A stretch of DNA of 38,012 nt from Treponema sp. (GCA_016283615.1 JAEENG010000130.1:1-38012); one strand, 5' to 3'. Shown: positions 15,992 through 24,434, counted from the first letter of the stretch. The notes: generated from the sequence alone by a model not told the origin. A program made the numbers and translations.

Positions 15992-18462
15992 TGACAATCT
16001 TGGTTGTTCAATGCCGAATTTCATCTACAAGGCTTCCGGGAAAAGCCTTGCTGGAATTGGGAAATAAAACAGTTCTTGACTGGACATTGTCCGCAATGAA
16101 AAAGGTTAAGGCTGACAAATATTATGTTGCAACTGATAAGGACAGCTTTGAACAATTAGAAGAAATTGCCGGACGCAACGGCTTTAACATGTTTGAAGGC
16201 CCGCTCGAAGACGTTCTTGAACGCTTCTGCATGCTTGCAAAAAAAACAAAGGCCGATGTTATCATCCGCGCTACAGCCGACAATCCGTTCCTTTTTTACG
16301 ATGCGGCAAATTCACTCGTTGACCAGTACGAAAGACGGGCCCAGACAGGAAAGTGTGACTACATCACATATACAGGCCTGCCTCACGGCAGCGGAATTGA
16401 AATTCTCAACGCAAAATCACTTTTAAAGGCTAAAGAGCTTACAGATTTACCATACGACCACGAACATGTAGGACCTGCTCTTTACAATCATCCCGAACAC
16501 TTTACAAGCATCATGATTCCCGCTCCAAAACAGTGGAACAGACCTGATCTGCGTTCAACAATTGACACAAAGGCAGATTACCGCCGCGCACTTGCTGTTG
16601 TCAGAAAACTCGGAAACGAAGGACCTTATGAAAGCGATAAAATTATCCGGGGCCTCGATGATGATTCAATAAAAAATCCTGTGCTCTGTGTGCCGTCTGT
16701 CAGAAAGGGCAGGGGAACCGGACATTTAAGACGCTGCCTTTCTGTTGCAGTTTCCATCGGAGCCGATGTTTATATTCCGGAGAATGCAGGACTCGAAGAA
16801 AAGGACGAACTTTTACAGGAAGCCTTTGAAAACGGTCTTGAAAAAAGCCAGATAATTACAATTCTTCCGGAAAAAGGTGAATATTCACTTATCGTAACAG
16901 ACGCCTTTGTTCTGGACAGGGAGTTTGCCCTCAAACTCGCTGAACTTGCTCCTGTTGCCGCCATCGATGAAGGTTCGCTCAACACAGATTTGTGCGATTA
17001 TCTTCTCGATATCATTCCGTCGTACGGGCTTCAGCGTCCTGCCAACAAGGTTTCGCCGTCGTATATTACGCTTCCAAAAAATAAAAAAGAAACAAAATTA
17101 AATTCAGTAAGTGATATAAAATCAGTCCTCGTGACAGTCGGAGGAGAAGACCCTGCAGGGCTCGTTCTCCCTTCTGCTGCCGCTCTTTCGCAGAAAGGGT
17201 TTGAGGTAACCGCCATCGTCCAGAATCCGGATGAGGCCGTCATCCAGGTTGAAGATGAATTAAAGTCAAAAATCAAATTCATCAGGCCTGTCCACAACCT
17301 CCGCGAAACTCTCTTTAACTACGACCTTGTTGTAACCCACTACGGCTTTACCGCCTTTGAAGCAGTTGCCGCCGGCTGTGCAGTTCTGCTTCTGGGAACA
17401 ACACCTTTACATATTCAGCTTGCACAAAAATACGGCTTTAAATGCCTTGCTTCACAGAATATCAACAGGGAAGGTTTTGACTCTGCTCTTTCTGAAATCA
17501 GCGCTCTTTATCCTGAAAGCCCGTATTTGAGCAGGGATTCAAACAGTCATGACCTCGGAAACTTTGTAAGAAAACTTTCGCGCGGAAAGCGGATCGGATG
17601 CCCGGTTTGCCGTGGCGCCCACCAGACTTTTGAAGACCAGATTGTTTCCCGTATCGAAAAACGCACTTTCCGCCGCTGCCGTACCTGCGGAATGCTTTAT
17701 ATTTCGTGGACAACGGACGGCTTTGATACAAATTACGACGAAAAATACTTTTTTGACAGCTATAAAAAACAGTACGGCCGCACTTACCTTGAAGACTTTA
17801 AGGCAATCAAAACCCAGTGCGTAAGACGAATTTCCGTAATCGACTATATTTTCAGAAACAAGCACAAGGTAATAACTCCGGCAGTTCTTGACGTAGGCTG
17901 TGCTTTCGGGCCATTCCTTGACGCGGCAAATGACGCAGGCTGGCAGGTTTTTGGAACCGATATTTCACAGGAAGCGGTTTCTTACGTTCAGGACAAGCTT
18001 CATTATCCGGCAAGTTTGTCGGCATTTCCTGCCTTTGACAGTGTTACGGAATTCGGAATCAAGGAATTTGACGTTGTTACAATGTGGTACGTAATCGAGC
18101 ACTTCCAGGATCTGGACAGTGTATTAAAGGCAGTTTCAAAAGTTCTAAAAAGAGGAGGCGTTTTTGCCTTTTCAACTCCTTCAGCAAGCGGCGTAAGTGG
18201 AAGATTCAATACCCAGAGTTTCTTCCAGTCAAGCCCGGCCGATCACTTTACATTGTGGGAGCCTTCACGTGCTTCTTCAATTCTCAGGCGGTACGGCTTT
18301 AGGGTCCAGAGGATTGTTTCTACGGGCCATCACCCGGAGAGATTTCCGAACCTTGCCAGGGACAAAGTTAAGCCGAACAGCATTCAATATGCTTTATATG
18401 CTGCTGCAAGCCGCTTCTTTGGTCTGGGCGACACTTTTGAAGTATACTGTATAAAAGAGTAA
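15991..18462 (+). CDS. SpsF-PseG-zinc ribbon-methyltransferase fusion protein
   Basis: This 823-residue fusion has at least three enzymes. Residues 1-230 are an SpsF-type cytidylyltransferase (VVQCRISSTRLPGKALLELG; FEGPLEDVLERF; RATADNPFL), the family that activates acidic sugars with CMP. Residues about 230-530 resemble PseG, the nucleotide-sugar hydrolase/GT28-like fold of pseudaminate synthesis: GRGTGHLRRC at the start, VTVGGEDPAG, then DLVVTHYGFTAFEAVAAG. A zinc ribbon (CPVC near 536, CRTC near 562) precedes a class I SAM methyltransferase (VLDVGCAFGPFLDAA near 631; FDVVTMWYVIEHFQD; LKRGGVFAFSTPS). In most bacteria these are separate proteins. The start overlaps the upstream stop (TAATG). 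This suggests making, releasing and methylating a nonulosonate-like sugar, though NeuB-type synthases are not in the window. Confidence 0.87.
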   Translation: MTILVVQCRISSTRLPGKALLELGNKTVLDWTLSAMKKVKADKYYVATDKDSFEQLEEIAGRNGFNMFEGPLEDVLERFCMLAKKTKADVIIRATADNPFLFYDAANSLVDQYERRAQTGKCDYITYTGLPHGSGIEILNAKSLLKAKELTDLPYDHEHVGPALYNHPEHFTSIMIPAPKQWNRPDLRSTIDTKADYRRALAVVRKLGNEGPYESDKIIRGLDDDSIKNPVLCVPSVRKGRGTGHLRRCLSVAVSIGADVYIPENAGLEEKDELLQEAFENGLEKSQIITILPEKGEYSLIVTDAFVLDREFALKLAELAPVAAIDEGSLNTDLCDYLLDIIPSYGLQRPANKVSPSYITLPKNKKETKLNSVSDIKSVLVTVGGEDPAGLVLPSAAALSQKGFEVTAIVQNPDEAVIQVEDELKSKIKFIRPVHNLRETLFNYDLVVTHYGFTAFEAVAAGCAVLLLGTTPLHIQLAQKYGFKCLASQNINREGFDSALSEISALYPESPYLSRDSNSHDLGNFVRKLSRGKRIGCPVCRGAHQTFEDQIVSRIEKRTFRRCRTCGMLYISWTTDGFDTNYDEKYFFDSYKKQYGRTYLEDFKAIKTQCVRRISVIDYIFRNKHKVITPAVLDVGCAFGPFLDAANDAGWQVFGTDISQEAVSYVQDKLHYPASLSAFPAFDSVTEFGIKEFDVVTMWYVIEHFQDLDSVLKAVSKVLKRGGVFAFSTPSASGVSGRFNTQSFFQSSPADHFTLWEPSRASSILRRYGFRVQRIVSTGHHPERFPNLARDKVKPNSIQYALYAAASRFFGLGDTFEVYCIKE

Positions 18463-18489
18463 AATTAATTCAAAATCGGGTGGGATAAA

Positions 18490-20112
18490 ATGAATCAATA
18501 TATAATGATACTCGGTGCAGGCCTGATGCAGGCACCGGCAATTAACAGCGCAAAAGAACTCGGCTATAAAACACTTGTCGCAGACGTAAATCCGGATGCG
18601 CCTTCCGTAAAACTTGCCGACATTTTTGCACCGGTAGACCTCAAGGACCGCGACGCTCTCGTTAAGCTTGCAGACGATTTAATAAAAAAAGAAGGTGAGG
18701 GCGCAATCAGGGCCGTTTTTACCGCCGGCACAGACTTTTCTGCGAATGCGGCCTTTGTCAGTGAACACCTCGGACTAAAATCACATTCTTACGAAGCCTG
18801 CCTCAATGCGAGCGACAAGGTCCGCATGAGAAAGTGTTTTGCAAAAGAAAATGTTCCGAGCCCGGATTTCTGTCAGATTCAGGAAGAAGATCTGGCAGGT
18901 TTAATTCAAAAGGCAAAAGAGGGTAAAATTCAATTCCCAAAGGTTATAAAGCCTGTAGACAATATGGGCGGACGCGGATGCCGTCTTGTCCGCAATATTG
19001 ATGAACTTGAAACTTCCGTAAAAACTGCAATCGAAAGCAGCCGTACAAAGCGCGCAATTTTTGAAGACTACATGGAAGGTGCAGAGTTCAGCATCGACTC
19101 GGTTGTTTACAACGGAACCCTTACAATCACGGGCTTTGCAGACCGCCACATTTATTATCCGCCGTATTTTATCGAAACCGGCCACACAATGCCGTCTGCC
19201 GTAAGCCAGGAAGTTAAAAGCGAACTTATCTCTGTATTTGCTCTTGGAATCAAAGCCCTCGGCCTTACCCACGGAGTTGCAAAGGCAGACATCAAATACA
19301 CAAAAAACGGTCCCATGATCGGAGAAATTGCCGCACGGTTGAGCGGCGGCTACATGAGCGGCTGGACCTATCCGTATTCATCTGATTTGAATTTGACAAA
19401 ACAGGCTCTCTGCCTCGCACTCGGAAAGGAACCGGAAGAACTTTTGAAAAACCGTCATCCCGTTCAGTTTACCCTGCCATCTCATCTTGCAGGAACTAAA
19501 CAGCCTTTTGAATTATTTGAATATGATTCACCAAAGACAAGTGCTGAGCGTGCATGGCTTTCGATTCCTGGAGTTATAAAATCTGTCGAAGGCCTTGAAA
19601 GCCTTAAAAAAATTGCCTCCCTCAAAGACATTCTTCCAAGAAAATTTGCAGGCGACACCGTAAGCTTTCCGCGCAACAACGTTCAGAAATGCGGCAACGT
19701 GATTTCTCTCGACAAAGATTACGACAGGGCAGTCCAGACGGCAGAAGATGCTGCTGCTTCGGTTACACTTCGCCTTGAAGCACACAATAAAGAAACGCAG
19801 GCCTTTATCGACGGAATCTGCACAAAAGACGAAATGGGTTTTCCGCCTCCGGCATTTGACATTCAGCTTAAAGAAGCGGAACTAAAAGATATTCCGGCAG
19901 GAAAAAGGGCTTTGGATTACATCCCGTCTCAGATTGAATTAAATCTTGATTCCTTAAAAGACTGGAACCATTGTTCCCTGCGTCTTGCAATTCAAAAATT
20001 TGATGGATTATGCCCGGACCACCCGGCACTCGACGGAAAAACCTTCTGGCGTGCCTGCGTGAGGGCGTCTGTCCAGGGAATGCTTTACGTTGTAGACTGT
20101 CTTGCAGAGTAA
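18490..20112 (+). CDS. ATP-grasp domain ligase
   Basis: This 540-residue protein is an ATP-grasp enzyme. The pre-ATP-grasp Rossmann segment is MILGAGLMQAPAINSAKELGYKTLVADVN. ATP-binding strands are FPKVIKPVDNMGGRGCRLV and AIFEDYMEGAEFSIDSVV; the metal-binding end is GPMIGEIAARLSGGYMSG. The last 200 residues are an unrecognised extension ending near VRASVQGMLYVVDCLAE. ATP-grasp enzymes join a carboxylate to an amine, thiol or similar group through an acyl phosphate. In this operon it may attach an amino acid or acid to the sugar built by the SpsF-PseG-methyltransferase fusion; that is inference. A GGTGGGA Shine-Dalgarno precedes ATG 18490, 27 nt after the previous stop. Confidence 0.85.
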   Translation: MNQYIMILGAGLMQAPAINSAKELGYKTLVADVNPDAPSVKLADIFAPVDLKDRDALVKLADDLIKKEGEGAIRAVFTAGTDFSANAAFVSEHLGLKSHSYEACLNASDKVRMRKCFAKENVPSPDFCQIQEEDLAGLIQKAKEGKIQFPKVIKPVDNMGGRGCRLVRNIDELETSVKTAIESSRTKRAIFEDYMEGAEFSIDSVVYNGTLTITGFADRHIYYPPYFIETGHTMPSAVSQEVKSELISVFALGIKALGLTHGVAKADIKYTKNGPMIGEIAARLSGGYMSGWTYPYSSDLNLTKQALCLALGKEPEELLKNRHPVQFTLPSHLAGTKQPFELFEYDSPKTSAERAWLSIPGVIKSVEGLESLKKIASLKDILPRKFAGDTVSFPRNNVQKCGNVISLDKDYDRAVQTAEDAAASVTLRLEAHNKETQAFIDGICTKDEMGFPPPAFDIQLKEAELKDIPAGKRALDYIPSQIELNLDSLKDWNHCSLRLAIQKFDGLCPDHPALDGKTFWRACVRASVQGMLYVVDCLAE

Positions 20113-20125
20113 AATTTGCTGACAG

Positions 20126-20154
20126 TTGAGGGATTGAATTAAGTTTGGTATTAT
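20126..20154 (+). promoter_or_regulatory. promoter of the amidase gene
   Basis: TTGAGG, 17 bases, then TGG-TATTAT (extended -10 at 20149-20154). The hexamer ends eight bases before ATG 20163, which has no Shine-Dalgarno. Confidence 0.6.
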
Positions 20155-20162
20155 AAAGAAAT

Positions 20163-21194
20163 ATGAAAAAGTTTTTTTTGACTTTGCTTTTAGTTTCAGC
20201 TTTCTCTTCGGCCGTCCCGGTTTTTTCCCAGAACGTAAACATTGTGGACGCCTCAGCAAAGGCCGGAATGACTTTTTACTGGGACAGCCTTGCGCTTTCC
20301 GGCATCCTCGAAAAAAACGGACATCAGATTGCCTTTAAGGCCGGCGACAACTTTATATTACAGGATTACAAAAAAATCGTCCTTGTTGAACCTCCTGTTT
20401 CCAGGGACGGAAACCTCTATGTTAGCCAGGACTTTATGAATAAGGCCGAAGAGCTTTTTAAAACAGAAACTTCAGAGAACGGCTTTAAAATCGGCGCAAT
20501 CCTTATTGACCCGGGCCACGGCGGAAAAGATCCGGGCGCCTTTGATACAGTTACTGTAAACGGCAAAAAAATTACCTTAAAGGAAAAAGACATAAACCTT
20601 GCAGTCGGAAAACTTTTGTATCAGCGTCTCAAGGCCGCTTATCCGGAAAAAAAGATTCAGATGACACGTTCGACAGACGTATTTCTGTCTCTCGCGCAGC
20701 GCACGGAAATTGCAAACGCAATCAAGCTCGAAAAAAACGAAGCGATTCTTTATGTTTCAGTGCACGTAAATGCTTCCCTTGATAAAAAGGCTTCCGGCTA
20801 TGAAGTATGGTATCTTTCGCCGGGCTACCGCCGCAATGTAATCGATAAAAATTCAGTTGATGACAAAGAACTCTACACCGTTATGAATTCAATGATGGAA
20901 GAGGAATACACAACAGAAAGCATTCTCATTGCAAAATTCATCATGGACGGCCTTCAGGCGCAGGTGGGTTCCCAGACCTCATCCCGCGGAATCAAGGCTG
21001 AAGAATGGTTCGTAGTGCGCAATTCAAACATGCCTGCAGTTCTGATTGAACTTGGATTTGTAACAAACCAGAAAGAAGCCGGACTTCTGGCATCTGATTC
21101 ATATAAACAAAAACTTTCACTTGGAATTTTCAATGGACTTGCCGCGTTCGTAACACACTTTGAGCGTTCCCGCGGCTTTACGGGGGCACATTAA
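20163..21194 (+). CDS. exported N-acetylmuramoyl-L-alanine amidase (Amidase_3)
   Basis: This 343-residue protein begins with a signal peptide (hydrophobic to about residue 22, cleaved near VFSQ). Residues about 25-105 resemble a copper-amine-oxidase-N-type or AMIN-like stalk domain. The catalytic Amidase_3 domain runs from 110 to the end and keeps all zinc and catalytic residues: H119 in DPGHGGKDPG, E141 in LKEKDINLAV, H201 in SVHVNAS and E296 in LIELGFVTN. It cleaves the bond between N-acetylmuramate and L-alanine in periplasmic peptidoglycan, for daughter-cell separation or turnover. It overlaps the next gene by one base (TAATG). I recall the same amidase / small membrane protein / flaA order from T. 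pallidum. Confidence 0.94.
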   Translation: MKKFFLTLLLVSAFSSAVPVFSQNVNIVDASAKAGMTFYWDSLALSGILEKNGHQIAFKAGDNFILQDYKKIVLVEPPVSRDGNLYVSQDFMNKAEELFKTETSENGFKIGAILIDPGHGGKDPGAFDTVTVNGKKITLKEKDINLAVGKLLYQRLKAAYPEKKIQMTRSTDVFLSLAQRTEIANAIKLEKNEAILYVSVHVNASLDKKASGYEVWYLSPGYRRNVIDKNSVDDKELYTVMNSMMEEEYTTESILIAKFIMDGLQAQVGSQTSSRGIKAEEWFVVRNSNMPAVLIELGFVTNQKEAGLLASDSYKQKLSLGIFNGLAAFVTHFERSRGFTGAH

Positions 21195-21667
21195 TGTCAT
21201 TCATCAAATTAATTAAAAGCGACCGCAAATTCTTTTTATTTACAGTTTTGGCTTTTCTCTTTGTATTTTCCTTTATTTTCTTTGTAGTCAATTACCGTGG
21301 TGCAAGATACCATTTTTATTTTGAATCAACAGATACAGACGGCTATGAAATGGAAGTCCGCCAGCTGCCTTCAGTGAAGGGCAGGGACAAAATTGAACTT
21401 TTTACCGAAGAACTGCTGCTCGGTCCGTCGATTCAGCGTGCAAAACGGGTCTTTCCGGTTGGAACCCATGCGCTTTTCTGTTTTGAACAGAACAAAATCC
21501 TGTATCTGAACCTGTCAAAAGAAGCACTCTACGACTTTTCTGACAGCGCATCCATCGCCCGGAACCTTAAGGTAATTGAAAAAAACATCAAGACCAATTT
21601 TCCGGCTGTCAGGGAAATTGAGTTCTTTATTGAGGGGAATTCGATTAAACTTGAGGATAAAAATTAG
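21194..21667 (+). CDS. membrane-anchored GerMN-like domain protein
   Basis: This 157-residue protein has one N-terminal membrane segment (about 13-33) followed by an extracytoplasmic domain of GerMN type: DKIELFTEELLLGPSIQRAK, where the 'ELL-GP' turn is characteristic, and a strand KILYLNLSKEALYDF. GerMN domains occur in envelope and spore proteins and are thought to bind glycan or protein partners. Its start codon overlaps the stop of the amidase gene, so the two are translated together and probably act on the same peptidoglycan process. Treponemes make no spores, so the name is only a family label. The family assignment is moderately sure. Confidence 0.75.
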   Translation: MSFIKLIKSDRKFFLFTVLAFLFVFSFIFFVVNYRGARYHFYFESTDTDGYEMEVRQLPSVKGRDKIELFTEELLLGPSIQRAKRVFPVGTHALFCFEQNKILYLNLSKEALYDFSDSASIARNLKVIEKNIKTNFPAVREIEFFIEGNSIKLEDKN

Positions 21668-21679
21668 CGAAAAAAATCG

Positions 21680-21708
21680 TTGACAAAATGCTTTGCTTAT
21701 ATAATAAT
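21680..21708 (+). promoter_or_regulatory. flaA promoter
   Basis: A perfect TTGACA at 21680-21685 is followed by an AT-rich TATAATAAT block at 21700-21708. TATAAT itself is at a short 14-base spacing; AATAAT gives 17. The leader is about 40 nt and contains the AAGGAG Shine-Dalgarno at 21744-21749. Confidence 0.6.
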
Positions 21709-21755
21709 TAAAGTATATATACAAGGCTACATCAATCGAATATAAGGAGCTTCGA

Positions 21756-22871
21756 ATGAAGAAAAGTTACGTTTTATCTGCTGCAGTAATGATGCTCTTC
21801 AGTGCATCTGTATTTGCAAAAGAATCAACACTTATCGATTTCACAATGCTTGATGCCGACATTAACATTAAGGCACAGGACAGTGATGTTGAAATCCCGG
21901 AAAACAGCCGCACAATTATGGATTACGGTATTGCTGCTGGAGCAACATTTGACCAGGACCAGAAAGATCTTATGAAAACTTCTCTCTATCTTGGCGAATG
22001 GGAAGTTAAACTTAACAGCTCAGCACAGACTGTAAGCGCACTTGCTCAGTCAACTGTTGTACCTGCACCTGTACGTGACAGTGCAAAAGTACCATTTGCC
22101 GGCAAGAATGTAATGGGTGTACGCGTAGTATTCCCAAGCGCAAACTACAATGCAAACGCTAAAATCGTTCCGCCATTTGATATTCCTGCTTATGAACCAC
22201 TTTCTACAGCAGACGAAAATGGTAACCGTCAGCCACAGACTGATGAACAGAAAGCATCTGGACGTACATTGTTCGAAGCAGATGATGATGATTCACCGGC
22301 TTATGGTCTCGTAAAGAACGTTGGTACTATTAAATCAATCGCTGTAACAACAATGGGTATGAACTTCCCACACGGTCTCTATGTAATGCTTACAGATACA
22401 GACAATGTTACACGCCGTTATTTCATGGGTTACCTCGGATTCGACGGATGGAAAACTCTTACATGGAACAACCCGGACTATATTTCTGAAGTTCGCACAC
22501 GCGAAATCCGTGTATATCCAATCTACCCTCGCGGACTTCCATTTGTTAAGTTTGCAGGATTCCAGATTACACGTGATGCAGCTCACATCGGTGATGACTT
22601 CATCGGTTACTTCAAAGATGTAAAGATCATCTACGACAAAGCTGAACTTACTTCAGAACGTGATATCGCAGACGAAGACCTTTGGGGTATCGTTACAAAA
22701 AAAGAAACTGCTCGTCAGAATCTTGAAATGAGCCGCTTCGGTAACAAACAGGTTAACCGCTACCTCGAAAAGTCTAAGATGGCTACAGAAGAACAGTTCA
22801 CATCTTCACTTGATGAAAACTCTTCTTCTAACGCTCAGAAGAACGGTGGAGCCGCTGCTGATGCTAAATAA
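21756..22871 (+). CDS. flaA: flagellar filament outer-layer (sheath) protein FlaA
   Basis: This 371-residue protein has a signal peptide (MKKSYVLSAAVMMLFSASVF, cleavage near AKE) and the FlaA family body: STLIDFTMLDADI, TSLYLGEWEVKLNSSA, KNVMGVRVVFPSANYNA, SIAVTTMGMNFPHGLYVML and RYFMGYLGFDGWKTLTWNNP. FlaA is exported to the periplasm and coats the FlaB core of spirochaete periplasmic flagella, affecting filament stiffness. The C-terminal tail after about residue 340 is Ser/Asn/Ala-rich and probably flexible. It has its own strong promoter, an AAGGAG Shine-Dalgarno and a strong terminator, consistent with abundant expression. Codon use (many GTA, ACA and CTT codons) looks more biased than in neighbouring genes. 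It is the strongest marker that the organism is a spirochaete. Confidence 0.96.
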   Translation: MKKSYVLSAAVMMLFSASVFAKESTLIDFTMLDADINIKAQDSDVEIPENSRTIMDYGIAAGATFDQDQKDLMKTSLYLGEWEVKLNSSAQTVSALAQSTVVPAPVRDSAKVPFAGKNVMGVRVVFPSANYNANAKIVPPFDIPAYEPLSTADENGNRQPQTDEQKASGRTLFEADDDDSPAYGLVKNVGTIKSIAVTTMGMNFPHGLYVMLTDTDNVTRRYFMGYLGFDGWKTLTWNNPDYISEVRTREIRVYPIYPRGLPFVKFAGFQITRDAAHIGDDFIGYFKDVKIIYDKAELTSERDIADEDLWGIVTKKETARQNLEMSRFGNKQVNRYLEKSKMATEEQFTSSLDENSSSNAQKNGGAAADAK

Positions 22872-22896
22872 TAGTTTCTAAAATAGGAAACTTCTG

Positions 22897-22930
22897 AAAA
22901 CCGTCCATATAATTATGGACGGTTTTTTTT
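22897..22930 (+). terminator. flaA rho-independent terminator
   Basis: A 13-bp stem (22897-22909 with 22914-22926, loop TAAT) reads into a run of eight T at 22923-22930. A smaller stem (AGTTTC/GAAACT) precedes it at 22873-22892. The T run overlaps the -35 of the next gene. Confidence 0.92.
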
Positions 22931-22957
22931 GCTTTATTGCTTCTGTTGTGTTACATT
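22929..22957 (+). promoter_or_regulatory. promoter of the RelA/SpoT-TPR gene
   Basis: TTGCTT at 22929-22934, 17 bases, then TGT-TACATT (extended -10). The hexamer ends six bases before ATG 22964, which has no Shine-Dalgarno. The -35 begins within the last two T of the flaA terminator. Confidence 0.5.
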
Positions 22958-22963
22958 TAAAGT

Positions 22964-24211
22964 ATGAGCAAAATAACAGTTTCAATCCCGCACAAAAACG
23001 AAATTAAAGAAATATACGAAAGCTACAATCCTGTGCTTTCTTCAATCATGCAGAAAATTGAGGCAAAGTTAAAAAGCACAATTAAACTTGCCAGCATGCC
23101 GACTTACAAGTCACGCATAAAATCATTCAATTCATATTACAGAAAGGTCCTTCGTCTCAAGGCCGAAGAAGTTGCCCGCCGCGGTCAATTAGTTGAACTT
23201 ACCGACATGATGGGTATCCGCGTTATCTGCGCCTTTATGGAAGACCTTAAAGAAGTTGAACGTCAGGTACGCGAAAGTTTTACCGTCCGCGAAGTTGAAT
23301 ACAAGGGCAGTGGCGACAACTTCCGTGAATTCGGTTATGAGTCGATACATGTTTTGATTTCCATTCCCGAAGACTGTATGCCTGAAAACCCGGGAATAGA
23401 AATTCCAAAGGACATGGTATGCGAAATCCAGATCCGTACGATTCTGCAGGATGCGTGGGCAGAAGTTGAACACGAACTTATTTACAAAACAGAATTCACG
23501 CCGTTTGACATGCCGCTCCGCCGTAAACTTGCGTCAATCAATGCAAGTCTGAGCCTTGCAGACACAATCTTCCAGGAAATCCGTGACTATCAGAAAAAAC
23601 TTCAGATGGAAACTGCGGCCCGCCGTGAGTCCTTCTACGAAAAGGTTGATGACGCTACAAGTGAGTTTTCTGAAGAAGAAAGAGCCAAAAAGCAGAATAT
23701 TGCACGTATCAGTCCGTTTGTACGCGGCACAATCGATGATCTTCTGCTCGAAGCGATTCACGCGCACAACAGCGGCGAAATGGAAAAGGCTGTAAGCATT
23801 TACACACAGATTCTCGAATCAACTCCTGTTCCGCCGGCTCCTGTTCTGTCGGTTGTGCATAAGCACCGCGGAATGGCATATTTTGCTTCAAATGAATATG
23901 ATGCAGCCCTAAACGACTTTGATTTGTCCGTTCAATACGATCCTAACGGATTCCGCTCATTCTACTACAAGGGAATTGTTTACAGCGTAAAAGAAGACTA
24001 TCAGCACGCAATTGAAGCATTCAACAAATCTCTGGAAATAAATGAATTCCAGTCGCACGCAAGATACAGGCGAGCCGTTGCATATTCAAAAGTTGGAGAA
24101 GACAGCAAGGCCCTCGAAGACCTGAACGCCGCAGAAGCAATGGGCTTAAATGATGCGGACTGCAAGCTTTTAAAAGAAAAGCTTCTTAAAAAACTTGATA
24201 TAAGTATGTAA
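22964..24211 (+). CDS. RelA/SpoT-type (p)ppGpp synthetase domain fused to TPR repeats
   Basis: This 415-residue protein has an N-terminal RelA/SpoT nucleotidyltransferase domain (about 15-195) and C-terminal tetratricopeptide repeats (about 255-400). Synthetase motifs are present: YKSRIKSFNSYYRKVLRLK, LTDMMGIRVICAF (with the D and R of the active site), GYESIHVLI and CEIQIRTILQDAWAEVEHEL. There is no HD hydrolase domain and no TGS or ACT regulatory region, so it resembles a small alarmone synthetase with a TPR tail. TPRs include FASNEYDAALNDFDLSVQYD and GIVYSVKEDYQHAIEAFNKS. It would transfer pyrophosphate from ATP to GTP or GDP, and the TPRs could supply a partner-dependent switch. The active-site residues look intact, but activity cannot be proved from sequence. 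It is transcribed alone. Confidence 0.87.
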   Translation: MSKITVSIPHKNEIKEIYESYNPVLSSIMQKIEAKLKSTIKLASMPTYKSRIKSFNSYYRKVLRLKAEEVARRGQLVELTDMMGIRVICAFMEDLKEVERQVRESFTVREVEYKGSGDNFREFGYESIHVLISIPEDCMPENPGIEIPKDMVCEIQIRTILQDAWAEVEHELIYKTEFTPFDMPLRRKLASINASLSLADTIFQEIRDYQKKLQMETAARRESFYEKVDDATSEFSEEERAKKQNIARISPFVRGTIDDLLLEAIHAHNSGEMEKAVSIYTQILESTPVPPAPVLSVVHKHRGMAYFASNEYDAALNDFDLSVQYDPNGFRSFYYKGIVYSVKEDYQHAIEAFNKSLEINEFQSHARYRRAVAYSKVGEDSKALEDLNAAEAMGLNDADCKLLKEKLLKKLDISM

Positions 24212-24250
24212 AAAAATTATAGAAAATTATAATTTTTGACATTAACACAC

Positions 24251-24279
24251 TTGACGAAGTTTTATCTGTTTGATATATT
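24251..24279 (+). promoter_or_regulatory. tRNA-Glu promoter
   Basis: TTGACG, 17 bases, TATATT. The predicted start is near 24286, about 24 nt before the mature tRNA. A second TTGACA lies at 24236. Confidence 0.75.
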
Positions 24280-24309
24280 ATCAAAGTCAACTCTCAATGA
24301 GTTGAATAT

Positions 24310-24381
24310 GTCTCCTTCGTCTAGTGGTTAGGACATCGGGTTTTCATCCCGACAACAGCAGTTCAATTCTGCTAGGAGATG
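24310..24381 (+). tRNA. tRNA-Glu (anticodon TTC)
   Basis: A complete cloverleaf is visible. The acceptor GTCTCCT pairs with AGGAGAT (one G-T pair), and the anticodon stem TCGGG/CCCGA encloses loop TTTTCAT with anticodon TTC. The T stem is AGCAG/CTGCT. The discriminator is G and CCA is not encoded. An intrinsic terminator follows three bases later. Confidence 0.96.
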
Positions 24382-24384
24382 TTT

Positions 24385-24422
24385 AAGCCTTGTGATACAA
24401 TGTATTGCAAGGCTTTTTTTTT
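24385..24422 (+). terminator. terminator after tRNA-Glu, abutting the next start codon
   Basis: A long hairpin (AAGCCTTG...CAAGGCTT, with ATAC/GTAT above it and two wobble pairs, three-base loop) is followed by nine T at 24414-24422. Only 12 bases separate it from the TTG start of the helicase gene, so it could also attenuate that gene. Confidence 0.9.
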
Positions 24423-24434
24423 GGTGGTGGGGAA

